Shown: positions 10,080 to 21,651 of the stretch, one piece after another
Layout of the letters: each line of letters opens with the position of its first letter
Numbering within the stretch: position 1 is the stretch's first letter
From: Aurelia coerulea
Lineage: Eukaryota > Cnidaria > Scyphozoa > Semaeostomeae > Ulmaridae
Assembly (NCBI GenBank): GCA_039566865.1
Contig: CM076949.1
Span: 19,072,501 to 19,136,500 of the forward strand
Length of the DNA stretch: 64,000 bases
Direction of reading: 5' to 3'
Translations under genes and position numbers: made by a program
Notes under the pieces: generated by a model
Told to the model about the DNA's origin: nothing
The model's input: only the letters and a program-made list of their open reading frames with translations
Database searches by the model: none

Positions 10080-11950
10080 CAACGTGTTTTGCAAATAAAC
10101 ATGCACCCATTAATTAACCGTGGTATGCTTTGATCTTTGATGGGCGAAGTTCTAGCCTTGTGCTTTGAGGAAACAAATTTCAACTTTACTTCGCCTCGTA
10201 CTTTGCCATCTAGAGTGGTATCGCCCATTATGCCCATGTCGTCGCGAGGTTCTGAGTTAGATCCAAAAAGAGCAATTAATGAAAAAACCAAATAGTCAGA
10301 TTATATCACCAACTAATGGAGAAAAAGATTACGGAGTATTGACTTTTTACGTAAACTTTTTATACTGATTTTAGAAGATTGTAAAGAAGAGGGTAAAAAC
10401 GTCGTTTTCTTCGAGCGTCGCCCATTATGGCCGTAGGAGAAACAATGAACACTACTCTCCGGTAAAAATTTTTAATGAGAAAAACAGTTTTAATTATTGT
10501 TCTTTGTTAATCATTTGGTACTTTAAACACAAAAATGTCAATAAGAAATAACCTAAACTTCGAGTTTTGGCAATTGAAATACACGCTTCGAGTTGTTCTA
10601 AATCCTGCCTTATCTCTTGTGATTGGATGGATGAGTTTTGGCATAGTTTCTAAAATGAAAATAGGCTTAATATAATGCTGCGTTTTTTGAGTTTCGATGA
10701 TTTTCCAAGTCAGTAAGTAAGATTTTAACCCAAATTGGTGTTTTGTTTTAATAAATTTTGCATTTTAATATTTTGAAGCGATTGGAAACTTCTCTGGTAC
10801 ACTGATGGCATAATGGGCGACGAAAATAGCAATTAGCAGCACTGAGACTTCATAACCTTAGATCTGAATCAGAAATCAATTTGCTTTGGTTTCATTGTAG
10901 ATTTCCTCTCTAGAGACAGGACTTCTGCAAAATCAAAGCATATTTCAAAAGTTTCAAACCGCAAGGTGCCGAGCGAACGAAAAAGAAGGAAGGAATGTAA
11001 ATAGAATCATGAAATTTGCAATACTTGAAAGAATCAATTAGAGATATGCACAAACCATCTCGTCAGGTTTCAATGCAAATGAATTGAAACTTCAGTGAAA
11101 GTCAAATCATGATAAAACAGATGTCAGCGAAGATTTTCCGCGCAATTGCAATTTCAATACCAGTCGTCAGTCCCCTGAGATTTAATTTCTCTTGCTAGCC
11201 GGCAATAATGGGCGACCGGCCATAATGGGCGACGCTACTCTACATACTCGATTCTCAAATAAACGACTGAGGCAAATGCAATTTCACTTGCATCAGAAAA
11301 CCCATGTAACTGTACACTGTTTACCTTCTTGTAACACATAGAAAGTGAGACGTTATGAATTTGAATTAATTCTGAAACGAGAGAATAATATCTAAGACGA
11401 TATCCCCCTTGCAATTTCTCGTCCCAGTCTACCCCTGTGACACAAAGCTGTTGAAAAAAAGATTTCTATGTTTATGACGTAAGGACTGAACACTCCTAAA
11501 CGGTCAAAGTTTTCGCTGGAATCTTGAGCAACGAACGTTTGTTGGTGGTACCGTTGAAGCATATTGTGCGGTTTCTATGGTATTGAATTCTAATTCATCA
11601 TTGGATGTGTCCCATTGGACCCCTAATACCTTGGCATTTGAGTTTCTTACCTTTGTAGGTTCTTGTTTACCGGAAACAGAATCAATTCGATTAGTGCAAT
11701 GCGTTACCTTCTTACCTTCCCTTTCTTCAATTTGAGTAAGCAATTCTACAGAGTTTAAATTCAATTTTCTAAGTTTGAAACCTGCTGCTTGTGTGATCTC
11801 CTTCGCAACACAATAGATTTCTAAACCGGTTTGAATACTGTCTAAGCCTGTTCTCATGTCAACAACATAGCAATTACTGATTACCTGTGAGACCTTTGAA
11901 CACTTGTCCCTGTAGAGAGAAGCGTGATAATGCATTGTCGCATCTAACAT
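10080..11950 (-). pseudogene. BEL/Pao-type retrotransposon pol fragment
   Basis: Minus-strand segments 11950-11243 and 10210-10100 encode part of a BEL/Pao-type pol. In order these are the end of the reverse transcriptase, a conserved linker, and the start of RNase H with HGFSDAS (near 11275-11300). In the family the RT active site reads YVDD; here the corresponding tetrapeptide is YVVD (about 11864-11875), so one catalytic aspartate is lost. There is a frameshift near 11510. The coding region is split by the TA-flanked element at 10213-11240. Downstream similarity ends near 10100, and no gag, integrase or LTR was found. It is a dead fragment. Confidence 0.8.
10213..11240. mobile_element. TA-flanked element inserted in the BEL/Pao fragment
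   Basis: The ends are gagtggtatcgcccattatg and catggccc-type inverse (cataatgggcgacgctactc), matching at 17 of the first 20 positions. TA flanks both ends (10211-10212, 11241-11242). Removing the element plus one TA rejoins the interrupted pol reading frame exactly, which confirms the boundaries. The motif tcgcccattatgg and its inverse recur inside, at 10417, 10811 and 11205. No transposase is visible. Confidence 0.85.
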
Positions 11951-12592
11951 TGAAGGTTACGATTTTAATCCAAAAAGCAGGCGACAAAATCTCAGCTGAA
12001 CATTGCAGCACTAAGATGAAACTTTCGTAGGGTTAATTATACCACCGCAGTTTTTATCCGACGCCTCCCGCTGTAATTTGAGGGAATACCCTTCCAAATA
12101 AAGCGATATTGAGATTTTGCGAAGACTGTAGTGCAGATCAGTGTCTAAGGAAAAGCAAAATATTATCTTGCCTTTGGTTGTCTAGTAGATTTCTGGAAAA
12201 CCTGGACGAGTAAGACCTCACTTGACACATTTGTGAAATAGAGGATTATAATAATCAGGCGGGAGGCCCCTGCCAGCTTTGCTTGGTGTTGCGGGGACCC
12301 TTTAGTCAGTCGGCAAAGAACCTCGTGGGTAAAACACTTAGTAAATTGGGAAGAGGAATTAGTTACTGAAGAGATCGGCATACACCTTTCTCCTCATGAA
12401 CGAATTGGTGCGCCATGTCAAGAGATCAGAATTCCGTTTCTTATTCAAATGAATAATATTATCTCAGATCAAATCCACGAGAACAAAAGGTCCCCCTCTT
12501 CCCAACAGAGTGAGCTTAAAAATATGCGTCACATGGATCCGGGATAAAGCAATCACAGGAAAACAACAATTTTATAACAGATTGAAACGCAC
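11951..12592. other. Unassigned stretch with one dispersed repeat
   Basis: No gene was recognised. It includes the second copy of the 75-bp dispersed repeat at about 12270-12345. Confidence 0.5.
12270..12345 (+). repeat. Dispersed repeat, copy 2
   Basis: Nearly identical to about 9723-9795. The flanks differ completely beyond the shared block. Confidence 0.75.
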
Positions 12593-13019
12593 CCGGGGGG
12601 GGGGGGTACTCATATATTTTTCTGTACGGTGACGTGCCGCCGAACAGGGTATCATTTTCAAGATTCCTACTCCGGGACAGGGTATCACTTTTGTATTGTC
12701 GGCTCCATGACAGGGTCCATATTTTGTATAATTGACTACATATCGTCGTTGTAAGCCATATGCACTCCGCGAATATGATTTAAATCGTTGGACGGCAACA
12801 TTTCTGCATTTTCTGATAGATTTGTATCGAATTTCTATCAAATTCCCGGGGCAGCCTACAATTTTGTAATGAAGAAACCCAAGAACAGGGTATTATTTTT
12901 GAAGTTTTACTCCAGGACAGGGTATCATTTTCGGAAATTTTACTCCGGGACAGGGTGCCTTTTCCGATTTTCCAGCGGCACGTCCCCATATTTTCGTAAA
13001 TCAAGTACCTCCCCCGGGC
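12593..13019. mobile_element. CCCGG-type element with 8-bp TSD aaacgcac
   Basis: It has G-tract and C-tract ends (ccggggggggggggtac and aagtacctcccccgggc) and an exact 8-bp duplication aaacgcac at 12585-12592 and 13020-13027. The interior repeats 'gggacagggtatcatttt' with variation. Short open frames in it come from the repeats and are not genes. Confidence 0.85.
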
Positions 13020-13027
13020 AAACGCAC

Positions 13028-13371
13028 TAAAACAATGGTATACACTTTTCCCATGGGAGTTAACTTAAAATATGCATCACGGATAAGCCAATCACAGGAC
13101 ACCAACATTTGTAACACATAATTCTTTAAACTGGCAATACAATTCCTACGCCCATTATCGTCAAAGTCGAAGAGAAAATTCCCACCCGCCCTTCCCTTTG
13201 AAAAAATACAGCTACCAATTCATATAGGGTGTACCCTGCCTTGGTACGAAATGCAAGTCTAATCTTTCAAATGCTGGAAGAAGCCGGAAGAAGCGATCAA
13301 AAATTGTTCATTGTTTCACATGGAAGTTCAACTGCGGAGGTTATCCTCGGGTTATCCAACCATTGAAGCTT
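13028..13371. other. Unassigned stretch
   Basis: No gene or delimited element was recognised. Confidence 0.4.
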
Positions 13372-14162
13372 CAGTTTTCAGTTTCAGTTTCATTGAATTA
13401 TTAATCCATCCTACATACAATTATATACGATTACAATACAATTAAATACACTAAAATACGTCAAATTTACTGAAAATTACAAAACTACAACTTAAAAAAA
13501 GACAAGGACGTGACATGATTGTATATAGGATAGATTAATTATGGAGAAGATCTCTAAATAGGTTCACTAATCGAGAGAGAGCCCCCCATAAAAACAAAGC
13601 AACTAAGACAAAATTATAATTATATATAGATAAAATTATAAACCAGATGAACCTCAGAATGATAAGTCTAAGGGATGTGAGAGGAAGGTTTAGATTCAGA
13701 TTAGCTATGGGTGTCAATGAAATAAGTATTCAATTTCGACCGAAAAAGTGCAACTGGAACTGCAATGCGAATAAGAATTAGAAGAGTATTCCACAATTTT
13801 GAGTCAAAATATTGGGCTCGCGACTGTTTATAGTCCACAGAGAGTGGTATTTTTCAAGGAATTGAATAGATCACCTCTAGGGGCCTGACGAGTTCCAAAC
13901 CTATGAATTGCAGAGCTAGAGTAAAATAGTTATGAAAGTAGATAAGAGAGAGTCTATTATTGGCTTTAAACACAAATGTTAAGATATTCAAGTGTTGGAT
14001 ATCCTGAAGTTTTATTATCTTTAATGAATGAAATAAATTTGTAGATGGAGCAGTAAATGGTTGGAATCTGAGGATTTTCCTCTGTCATAGGAATAATGGG
14101 GTTAGGCGGGGGTTAGGTATGAGGTACAGGTAAGACCCCAAACAATAATACCATAGTTGAGA

Positions 14163-15844
14163 CCCGGCGGGTGCAACGTTAATGAAAATATGACACCACG
14201 CTTGTCCATGATTTCACTGAGAAAGGGGTATATTTGAAGCAAAATCCTAGGACCTAGAATCTCAAAAAAGGGGGTATTTTTCTTAAAAATTCTCCTAGAT
14301 TCTTAAAAAAGGGTGTATATTTCATAAATCTTCAGCATATTATAAAAATATCCTAAACAACATTTGAATGCTATATGATTAACAATTGCATCCATACAAC
14401 AACATAACTTACAAATAGCTCTGGTATTCTTTCATACATATCAAGATCATATCTATCAAGAAACTTATCAACATTTGAAAAAAAATTAACAATGTTCTCA
14501 ATTTTGAAAATGTTTTGAGGCTGCACCATTATTGATTAGCTATAAAACTTGGTTTGAGACTTTCTGGGTTTGCCATTGATGGAGTTTTCATGAAAAGAAT
14601 TGTTAGTGAAAGCTAGGGGGTATATTGTTCGGGACAAAACAAAATTTTCAGAATTTGTTATAAAATAGTAAAGAGACAATCTATTTTGATGTCTCTTCAT
14701 TACACATGTTCCTTCCTTTCAGCCAGGTATCAAAAATGCACCATGCATTATGTATATTCTATTGAAGAAACTACCAGACAAAAGTTTAATACAGCATTCA
14801 AGGTTTCTTGAAACCATCAGATTTTGAGTTCTCAAAGTTTCTTGCAAGTTTCAAAATGGGTTGATTAAGCTATGCTATACTAGCTGATCATTTGAATTTT
14901 GTACACCCAAGCTAGGTAGACTACTAGTAGCACGATTTCATCATAGTCACCATTTCACATTGAGGGTTTGGAAAAAGCTCAGATGTGCAAAATTCACCTC
15001 ATCCCAAATTACAATTCATAGAGAGGTAAGGTTGGTGGTAGGCAGTGGTGGTAGTGTAGGAAATTGTTAGCTTTTAGGCCCAAATAAATACTCAATCTGA
15101 TCATCATATAATGTAATGTCATATGATATGGAAATTAAGAGTGATTCACTTACAATAGTGGTTTCAAAGACAAGTAATGCCAATCCATATGAACTACTAT
15201 GGCCAAACCATTGAAGATTGTCTGGTGCACTTCCATTTTGTTCCTTGTTGCAGAGCATAGTTGCAGAGTTTGTTTTCATTGAGCTGAATTCATAAGCCTC
15301 CTTTCCCCGCAGCCTCGCCCAAGTGTAGTAGTAAAGTCGACACAAGACGAGACTTATGACCACGAGACTTTCGAGACACGAGCTCTGCACGAGGCACTTC
15401 ACTTTAGAAATTCAAGATAGGCACTAAATCCTTACTGGCTGACAAAATTGACCCCCCCCCCATTTTTACGTCATGACTGGTGGAAGATACAAAGCAAAAC
15501 TAGGTTTGCTGATAAACTCGAGGTCATAATAGAATGAATTTTACCTGGCCTCAAACCATTTGATACCCCAGTTTTTATGGGATTGTACTGTTTCCTAATA
15601 AAGAGATGTCAGTTAAGTGAATATTAACAAAGTGAAGCAATCCCAAACCTTTCTCTCAGAGCTAGTATGTGTACATTGAAAGTTTCTTCCGAGTTCAGTG
15701 ATATTCTTTTAAAGGGGGGTTTCTTCGAACATTTTCCGTGATAAGGGGTCTTTTTGCCAACTGGAAAGTCAGAGAAAAGGGTATTCTATGAAATGGTATG
15801 GACGAGCGTGGTGTACCTTTTACTATTGAATTGCACCCACCGGG
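14163..15844. mobile_element. CCCGG-ended 1.7-kb element, TSD agttgaga
   Basis: The ends are cccggcgggtgcaacgtt and inverse aattgcacccaccggg. Further inverted matches (gacaccacgcttgtccat and atggacgagcgtggtgta) lie inside. An exact 8-bp duplication, agttgaga, lies at 14155-14162 and 15845-15852. It interrupts the host LINE between codons for LNYGI and the thumb. A 111-codon open frame at 15067-15402 (minus) shows no family resemblance that I recognise. This is the longest member of the CCCGG-ended group here. Confidence 0.85.
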
Positions 15845-15939
15845 AGTTGAGAAAAGAGGAGAAGAGTGAGTTGTAGAGACAGATGAGAGTTTCCAGCGGG
15901 ATGTAGTGTCTGACTTTAAAGAAAATCCCAGTACTTCTG

Positions 15940-16588
15940 CAGGGACCGCGCAGCGGTTTCAAAGTGGGGGGGCTGAGCGGCGAGCGAAGTGAGCTGTAAT
16001 GGGGGTCCGGGGGCTTGCCCCCGGAAAATGTTTTGAGACCACGCCCTTCAGAACGTCGGAGAACGCCCCTTTCAAAAAAGACTCACCTCTTTACATCCAT
16101 ATTTATATATAGTTCGGTTCAGAAAAGATTTAATTATTACGAAAAGAGACGTCCAGCGAAATTAACAACAAAGCGTTTCTTCTGAAAAAACTATTACTAC
16201 TTAAAATCTGTCAGAGCAAACTTTCCAAAGTTGTGATGCTTAGTCATTTTTAACAAAATCGTTAGCAATTTTCAAGAGGGACATCGTGTCTACTCGTTGT
16301 TTATGAAAGTTCGATATCGCTAGCTCGGTTGAATCTTGTTTGCTTCATCTTTGAACGAAGCCAGGTTTTGAGGCGTCTAGCCATTGAGAAAGATCTCGCA
16401 GCAGATGCAGCAGATCATGTTTTACGTCATTCTAAATATACCACGGTTGCCCGGTTGACACATAAATTTGTGTATGAGTGGTTTTTCTTCGTTATCATTG
16501 ATTTATTTGAATGAAAAAGATTGAAATCTTTGAAAAAAGTGGGGGGAGGCTTTAGCCCCCCCCTAGCCCAATGGCTGCGCGGTCCCTG
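15940..16588. mobile_element. hAT-like element inserted in the LINE
   Basis: The ends are cagggaccgcgcagc and inverse gctgcgcggtccctg. The flanks read acttctg (left) and acttctag (right), which fits an 8-bp duplication with one base lost. The subterminal block gaccacgccctt is shared with the other hAT-like elements. Its removal rejoins the LINE frame (KKLTRS to TGIFFKV). Confidence 0.85.
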
Positions 16589-16945
16589 ACTTCTAGTTAA
16601 TTTTTTATAAAGTTCATTGATATGGTTTTTCCAAGAAAGATGTTCATCAACAAGAACACCTAAGAATTTAACATACTTATATCAAATTTGGAAGTTTCTT
16701 TCTGGGCGAATACAAAATTAGTTTTGTCAATATTTAATGCAAGTTTGTTACAATCCAACCAGGATTTAGCTTTTTGGAGTTCCTTGTTAACTATTTTGGA
16801 AAGTCTTGTGAGATCGTCAGATTTAAAATATTGGTGTCGTCAGCAAATAAAAAGAAAGTGAAGAGCTTAGAAGAGCCAGGCAAGTCGTTCATGTATATAA
16901 GGAATAACAGAGGACCTAGAACTGATCCCTGAGGAGCACCATATG

Positions 16946-17969
16946 TTTTTTTTTTTTTTTTTTTTTTATATTCCAATAAAAAGTTACAATATATTTACGA
17001 GCTACACTACACTACTTACAGAACTACTTTACAATATGAGCTACCCTACACTACTTACATAGTTACCCTACGATACTACTACAACGATACCCCAAGGAGC
17101 AAAAAAGCAATGTCTACCCTGAGGCCATTAACATATAGATATATAATATAAGAAAAAGAAGAAACTAGTCAAAATATAAGACAAGAAAATAAATGACATG
17201 AACAAAAAGAACAACTACATAAAATCTACTCGTAAATTACTACTAAACGGGGAAAGGTGGTGGCATGTAATGAAGTTTGGAATTATCTTAATCAAATCGA
17301 CCAGTTTTATGGATATACTGCAAAGTTAATTGTAATATATTTCTATTAACTTCATTGGAAAGTTCTTTATCACCATACAGTAAGAGCTCCGTAAGAACCT
17401 TATTTGAAGGATTAATGTACCCAAATGGTCTCAGTAGCGAAAGGACTCCAGCGAGAAGATCACGTCGTTCCTCATCAAAAGAAGGGCAATGCAACAAAAA
17501 GTGTTCAGTATCCTCAACACCGTCATTTGTGGGGCACATTGGATTTATTGTATCCCTAAAATTGTGCTTGAATTTGTGAAAGTTCAGTGTGCTTAGGCCA
17601 ACCCTTAGTTGAGTAATATAGGATAATCCTTTAGGGTCATGAATACCAAAAACGGATTTTGCAGGAGGGCGTATTATGGATAGCAGCTTTGACTTAAAAA
17701 CAGCAACAGTTGGTGCAGTTCTAATTTCTGGATCAAGTTTGTTCCATTCAGATAAGCAGTGAGGATAGAAGGCAGACTGAAATTTTTCTGTCCTTGCCCC
17801 TATTCGCCCAACGACATCCTGATTGCGAAGAGAGTATTGGGACTGTTGAAACGGTGGAATTGGATTCATGGTATATGCAGGTGTTAAATCATTCATAAAC
17901 TTGTAAAACAGGCTGAGGCGTCTACTCCACCTTCGAAGGTTTAGTGATTCCCAGCCCAACTCCGTGTAT
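16946..17969 (-). mobile_element. 5'-truncated LINE with poly(A), nested in another LINE
   Basis: The coding part (minus, 17969-17288) is the C-terminal part of a LINE ORF2 including a Cys/His cluster (MCPTNDG...TEHFLLHCPSF). It is closely similar to 48411-49610. A poly(A) tail appears as the T run at about 16946-16966. The 11-bp duplication agcaccatatg flanks it (16935-16945 and 17970-17980). It is inserted within the conserved TYGAPQGS motif of the host LINE, and its removal restores that motif. The apparent ATG at 17977 lies in the target duplication, so the start is accidental. Confidence 0.92.
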
Positions 17970-18064
17970 AGCACCATATGTTATATCACATGTTGAACAC
18001 GAATGGCCATTAACTGAAACAAATTGATTTCGGTCACTTAGATAAGTTTGGAACCAATTTAGAG

Positions 18065-19241
18065 GCCAGGTCGAAAGCGCAGAAAACGCGGAAACCGCGG
18101 AAATCACGCAAAAAATAATTTTCACTCAGAACGCGATAAAACCGAATTATATAGTGCTAAAACATCCTCTGTTTTTCTGAATAACTGATGAACAATGCAA
18201 ACGACTTCGAAACGAACAGTTTCCGCGTTTTCTTTCCTGCGCTTTCGAGTATGCATCAATACAAACTCGAAAAAGCGGAAAGAAAAACGCGGAAATTGTT
18301 CATTTCAAAGTAATTTGCCTTGTTCCTTCATTTAATGTCTTCGTCTGCAGAGCCTTCTCGTTTTATTTGGGAACATATTGCATACAAACACAAATGCTGA
18401 TTTCCGCGTTTTTCTTTCCGCGTTTTTCTTTCCGCGTTTTCGAATTTGTATTGGTGCATACTCGAAAGCGCGGAAAGGAAAACGTGAAAATTTTTCGTTT
18501 CGAAGTGGTTTGCATTGTTCATCAGTTATTCAGAAAAAACAGAGGATGTTTTAGTACTATATAATTCGGTTTTATCGCATTCTGGGTGAAAATTATACCG
18601 GGTGCGCCAAAATAAACTATGCACGTTTGGCAGGCCACAATAAATCGAACTCAGGTCCGATTTTGAATATTTATGACTTAATCGTTAGCAGAAAGCCTGA
18701 ATTAGATACTGGGATTTTTGCAAATTTTTCCGTTTTCAATTTCTAGAGCTAGAAGTGAGTTTCCTAAAATTTTAGTTTTCGAAACCATTGAAAACGACCA
18801 AAAAACGTCGATCAAATTCTAAAGATTTAACATGAATGAAAAAAGAGAAAACGTTTTCAGGGGGATTTGGGGGTACAGTACGAATTCTCGTACAGCAGAT
18901 TACAATTGGTCGATTTCAAAATCCCAAATCACCACGAACAAGTTCTCTCTTTGCCCATTCATGTCGATTCTTTGCAAAACTTGATCGATGCTTTTTGATC
19001 GTTTTCAGTGTTTTTCGAAAACTAGAATTTTAGGAAACTCGCTTTTAGCTCTAAAAACTGAAAATGAAAAAAATTGCTAAAATCCCAGTATCTAATTCAG
19101 GCTTTCTGCTAACGATTAAGCCATAAATCTTCAAAATCGGAACTGTGTACGATTTATTGTGGGCTGCCAAACGTGCATAGTTTATTTTGGCGCACCCGGT
19201 ATATTCCGCGATTTCCGCGGTTTCCGCGCTTTCGACCTGGC
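18065..19241. mobile_element. Foldback element, GCCAGGT ends, 11-bp TSD
   Basis: The ends are gccaggtcgaaagcgc and inverse gcgctttcgacctggc. An exact 11-bp duplication, ccaatttagag, lies at 18054-18064 and 19242-19252. The arms are filled with cgcggaaa / tttccgcg repeats and pair over most of their length, for example 18130-18215 with 18480-18590. The right arm carries the insertion at 18598-19199; without it this is a palindrome of about 575 bp. An 11-bp duplication and long arms fit Mutator-like or foldback elements; no transposase is present. Confidence 0.87.
18598..19199. mobile_element. TA-flanked element with long inverted ends, third nesting level
   Basis: Inverted arms of about 190 bp begin ccgggtgcgccaaaataaac. 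They pair from 18598 to about 18782 with about 19022 to 19199. TA lies on both sides (18596-18597, 19200-19201). It interrupts the right arm of the foldback element: joining the flanks reproduces the sequence complementary to the left arm near 18095-18125. Non-autonomous. Confidence 0.85.
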
Positions 19242-19445
19242 CCAATTTAGAGCAATTCCTCTAATTCCGTCTAGCTTTTGCAAGAGAATGTCATGGTTAA
19301 ACTGACAAGGGCGTGGTCAGTTGAGTGACCACTACGAAAATCAAATTGCATGTCAAACAGTAACTCGCATACTTCAAGGAATTTGTAAAGTCGTTGATAC
19401 ATTATTTTTTCGAAAATTTGACTAAAGATTGAATGCAAGCTGGAA

Positions 19446-20179
19446 GAATTTTGAAAGCCTTCTCCATCGGTTCAAAATTTAAATCCATAGGTCTGCTCGA
19501 TAGACCTTAACCCTATCCAGACTAGGCTTTTTGAAACTTTGGGGAGACTAGGGGGGGGGCCCTATTTATTCTCAGAACCATAAGTGCTAGAGACTTAAAA
19601 CTTGGCACAAGTAACAAACCCAATGAGGCAAACAAGAAGAGGTAATTTGTTTTTGTTTATGCTACGTCGTTAAGGGCTGACATCAGCTGTGGCAAATGTT
19701 GCTAATTTGGGTAAAACCACATGGACTTTATCGCTTTGTATCTCAAAATCGATAAAATATATTGATATGAGATTTAAAACATAACAGGATTATATCCTTG
19801 CAATTCTTATTTGAAATTTTTGCTTCGCAACGTTTATATTTTTGCTGATGTCAGCATTCATTTATTTTGCACCCAAAAACGAGTGATTTTGGCCTAAAAT
19901 TGATTATAAATTTCTTTGAAAAATAGCAAAAAATGCTAAATACACATAAAGAGACCTGCTGCAGCATATTATGTTGCTCATTTTTCGAAAAGTGAAGCCC
20001 AGCATAGTTTTTTCGCCACTACGCATGCGCAACAACCAATTATTGATGATGTCTTCAAAATCATTAAGCTACATATCAAATGAAAGCCCATTTTGAAACA
20101 AGTTCTAAAATGTTTGTTTCATATTGTCATAGAGTCGGTGTTTAAAATTTAGGACCTAAAAGGTATTTATTTTGCAGAG
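19446..20179. other. Unassigned stretch between two LINEs
   Basis: No coding sequence was recognised. A G tract lies at about 19551-19559. Confidence 0.4.
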
Positions 20180-21540
20180 CACTCAAATTTATAATGTTCT
20201 TTATTCTTTACAATGTGGATTTTAAGAAAACCACTCTATTGATCATGCCCTAGTGAGTTTGACAGAAGCTGTGAGAAACACACTTGATAATAAAAGATTT
20301 GGTTTTGGTATTTTCATTGATTTACAAAAGGCTTTTGATACTGTTAATCATAATATCTTGTTATCAAAATTGGAACACTATGGTGTGCGTGGCTGTGCCC
20401 TTGAATGGTTTAGTTCTTATCTTTCTGACAGAAAGCAATATGTTTCTGTTAATGAAAGTAATTCTAATTTACTTTCAATCACTTGTGGTGTACCGCAAGG
20501 TTCTGTTCTGGGCTCATTACTTTTCCTTATCTACATCAGTGATTTACCAAATGCTTCTAAGAAACTTAATTTCTATCTCTTTGCTGATGATACAAACATC
20601 TACTGTGAATCCAAAGATTTACCTAACTTGATTAAAATTGTTAACAAAGAACTTAGATCAATAAAGAAATGGCTTGATGCTAATAAATTATCATTAAATA
20701 TTGATAAAAAAAACTATATTATCTTTCATTCCTCTTCTAGGAATGTTCCTTCTGATTCTACCATTAAAATAGGGGAATATATATTAAGAGGGTCAAATTT
20801 GTTAAATTCTTAGGACTCCTCTTAGATGAGCATCTAAGCTGGAAATACCATCTTAATGAACTTTTCCAAAAAATTATCCAGAACTTGTGGAATCTTTTTC
20901 AAAATTAGGAACTTACTTCCACTAGATGTCTTGCTCTGCTTGTGCAATGCTTTGTTTCTGTCCTTCTTACAATATGGCCTTATTGTTTTGGGATCAAACA
21001 TATGCATCATACATTGATCCAATTTTTAAATTACAGAAAAAAGCAGCAAGAGCTGTCTCATTTCAGCCTCGCTTGTCTCCCTCTCTTCCAATCTTCAAAG
21101 ATCTTAAACTTCTCAAACGTTCTGAGATATTTGAACTTTTAACCTTTGTCTTTGACTCTGTTAATAAAACTTCACCTAGTTGCTTTCTCAACTTCTTTCT
21201 ACTCAACTCATCTGTTCATCAATATTCCACTAGACAGGCCAGTCAAAGTGATCTATACTCATCTCGAATGAACACTCTTCAATATGGTCGAAAGTCAATT
21301 CGATATCTTGGTGCTAAATTCTGGAATTCATTACCTGTGGAACTCCGAAATGCTCCATTGACAATATCATTCAAAAAGCAACTGACAATTTACTTACTGA
21401 ACAAGGCCAATCGATAATTCTGAACTATTTTTGCGTGAACATGATGTCGACATGTCGAGATGTCGACATGTCGAGATGTCGAAATGTCGACACCATTGTG
21501 GATTTAAAATATATATGAACTGAACTGAACTGAATTTAAG
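20180..21540 (+). pseudogene. LINE (CR1/L2-like) RT fragment, frameshifted
   Basis: A 5'-truncated non-LTR retrotransposon. Reverse transcriptase motifs: FGIFIDLQKAFDTVNH (about 20305-20350), [10 protein letters not shown] (about 20485-20514) and the catalytic FADDT (about 20580-20594). A frameshift near 20800 and stops near 20860-20920 separate the RT from the C-terminal region (20926-21417), which ends in a typical FWNSLPVELR block. The 3' end has a tgtcga-type microsatellite (21443-21493) and a (gaact)n tail at about 21516-21535. It belongs to the same broad family as the host LINE at 13372-19445. Confidence 0.88.
21443..21493. repeat. tgtcga microsatellite
   Basis: Alternating gatgtcgacat and gtcgagatgtc units, about 50 bp, within the LINE 3' UTR. 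Confidence 0.8.
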
Positions 21541-21651
21541 TTAAGTGATTGGAGACAGACTTTTTGAATCTTTGTTTCCACCACCCAACCATCATTCCAA
21601 GTTATCAGTATCACTACTGCTCAAAACGTAGCGATTTGGTTTGCTCGCTCG

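Larger units (their letters stand above)
13372..19445 (-). mobile_element. LINE (CR1/L2-like) split by nested insertions
   Basis: One minus-strand non-LTR retrotransposon runs from about 19445 to a short tandem tail (gaaactgaaact) at about 13376. Pieces, in coding order: RT fingers with FRSGHSTDHAL (about 19290-19325); NWFQTYLSDRNQF (about 18020-18060); [11 protein letters not shown] and FADDT around 16850-16945; LGVLVDEHLSWKNHI (about 16610-16660); the thumb region (15853-15939); then a decayed C-terminus (13700-13900) and 3' UTR. The pieces are separated by insertions at 18065-19241, 16946-17969, 15940-16588 and 14163-15844. Removing each insertion with one target duplication restores frame across the junction, checked by eye at all four. 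The 5' part, including the endonuclease, is missing. Confidence 0.85.

Noticed and set aside
11504..11950. Possible host gene of 148 codons
   Set aside because: Its order of motifs matches BEL/Pao pol and continues, frameshifted, into RNase H, so it is a retrotransposon remnant.
15067..15402. 111-codon minus-strand frame inside the CCCGG-ended element as a transposase
   Set aside because: It has no recognisable catalytic or DNA-binding motif and is far too short for a transposase.
16791..16976. Short frame beginning with a lysine run before an RT motif
   Set aside because: The lysine run is the poly(A) tail of the nested LINE joined by chance to the host LINE.
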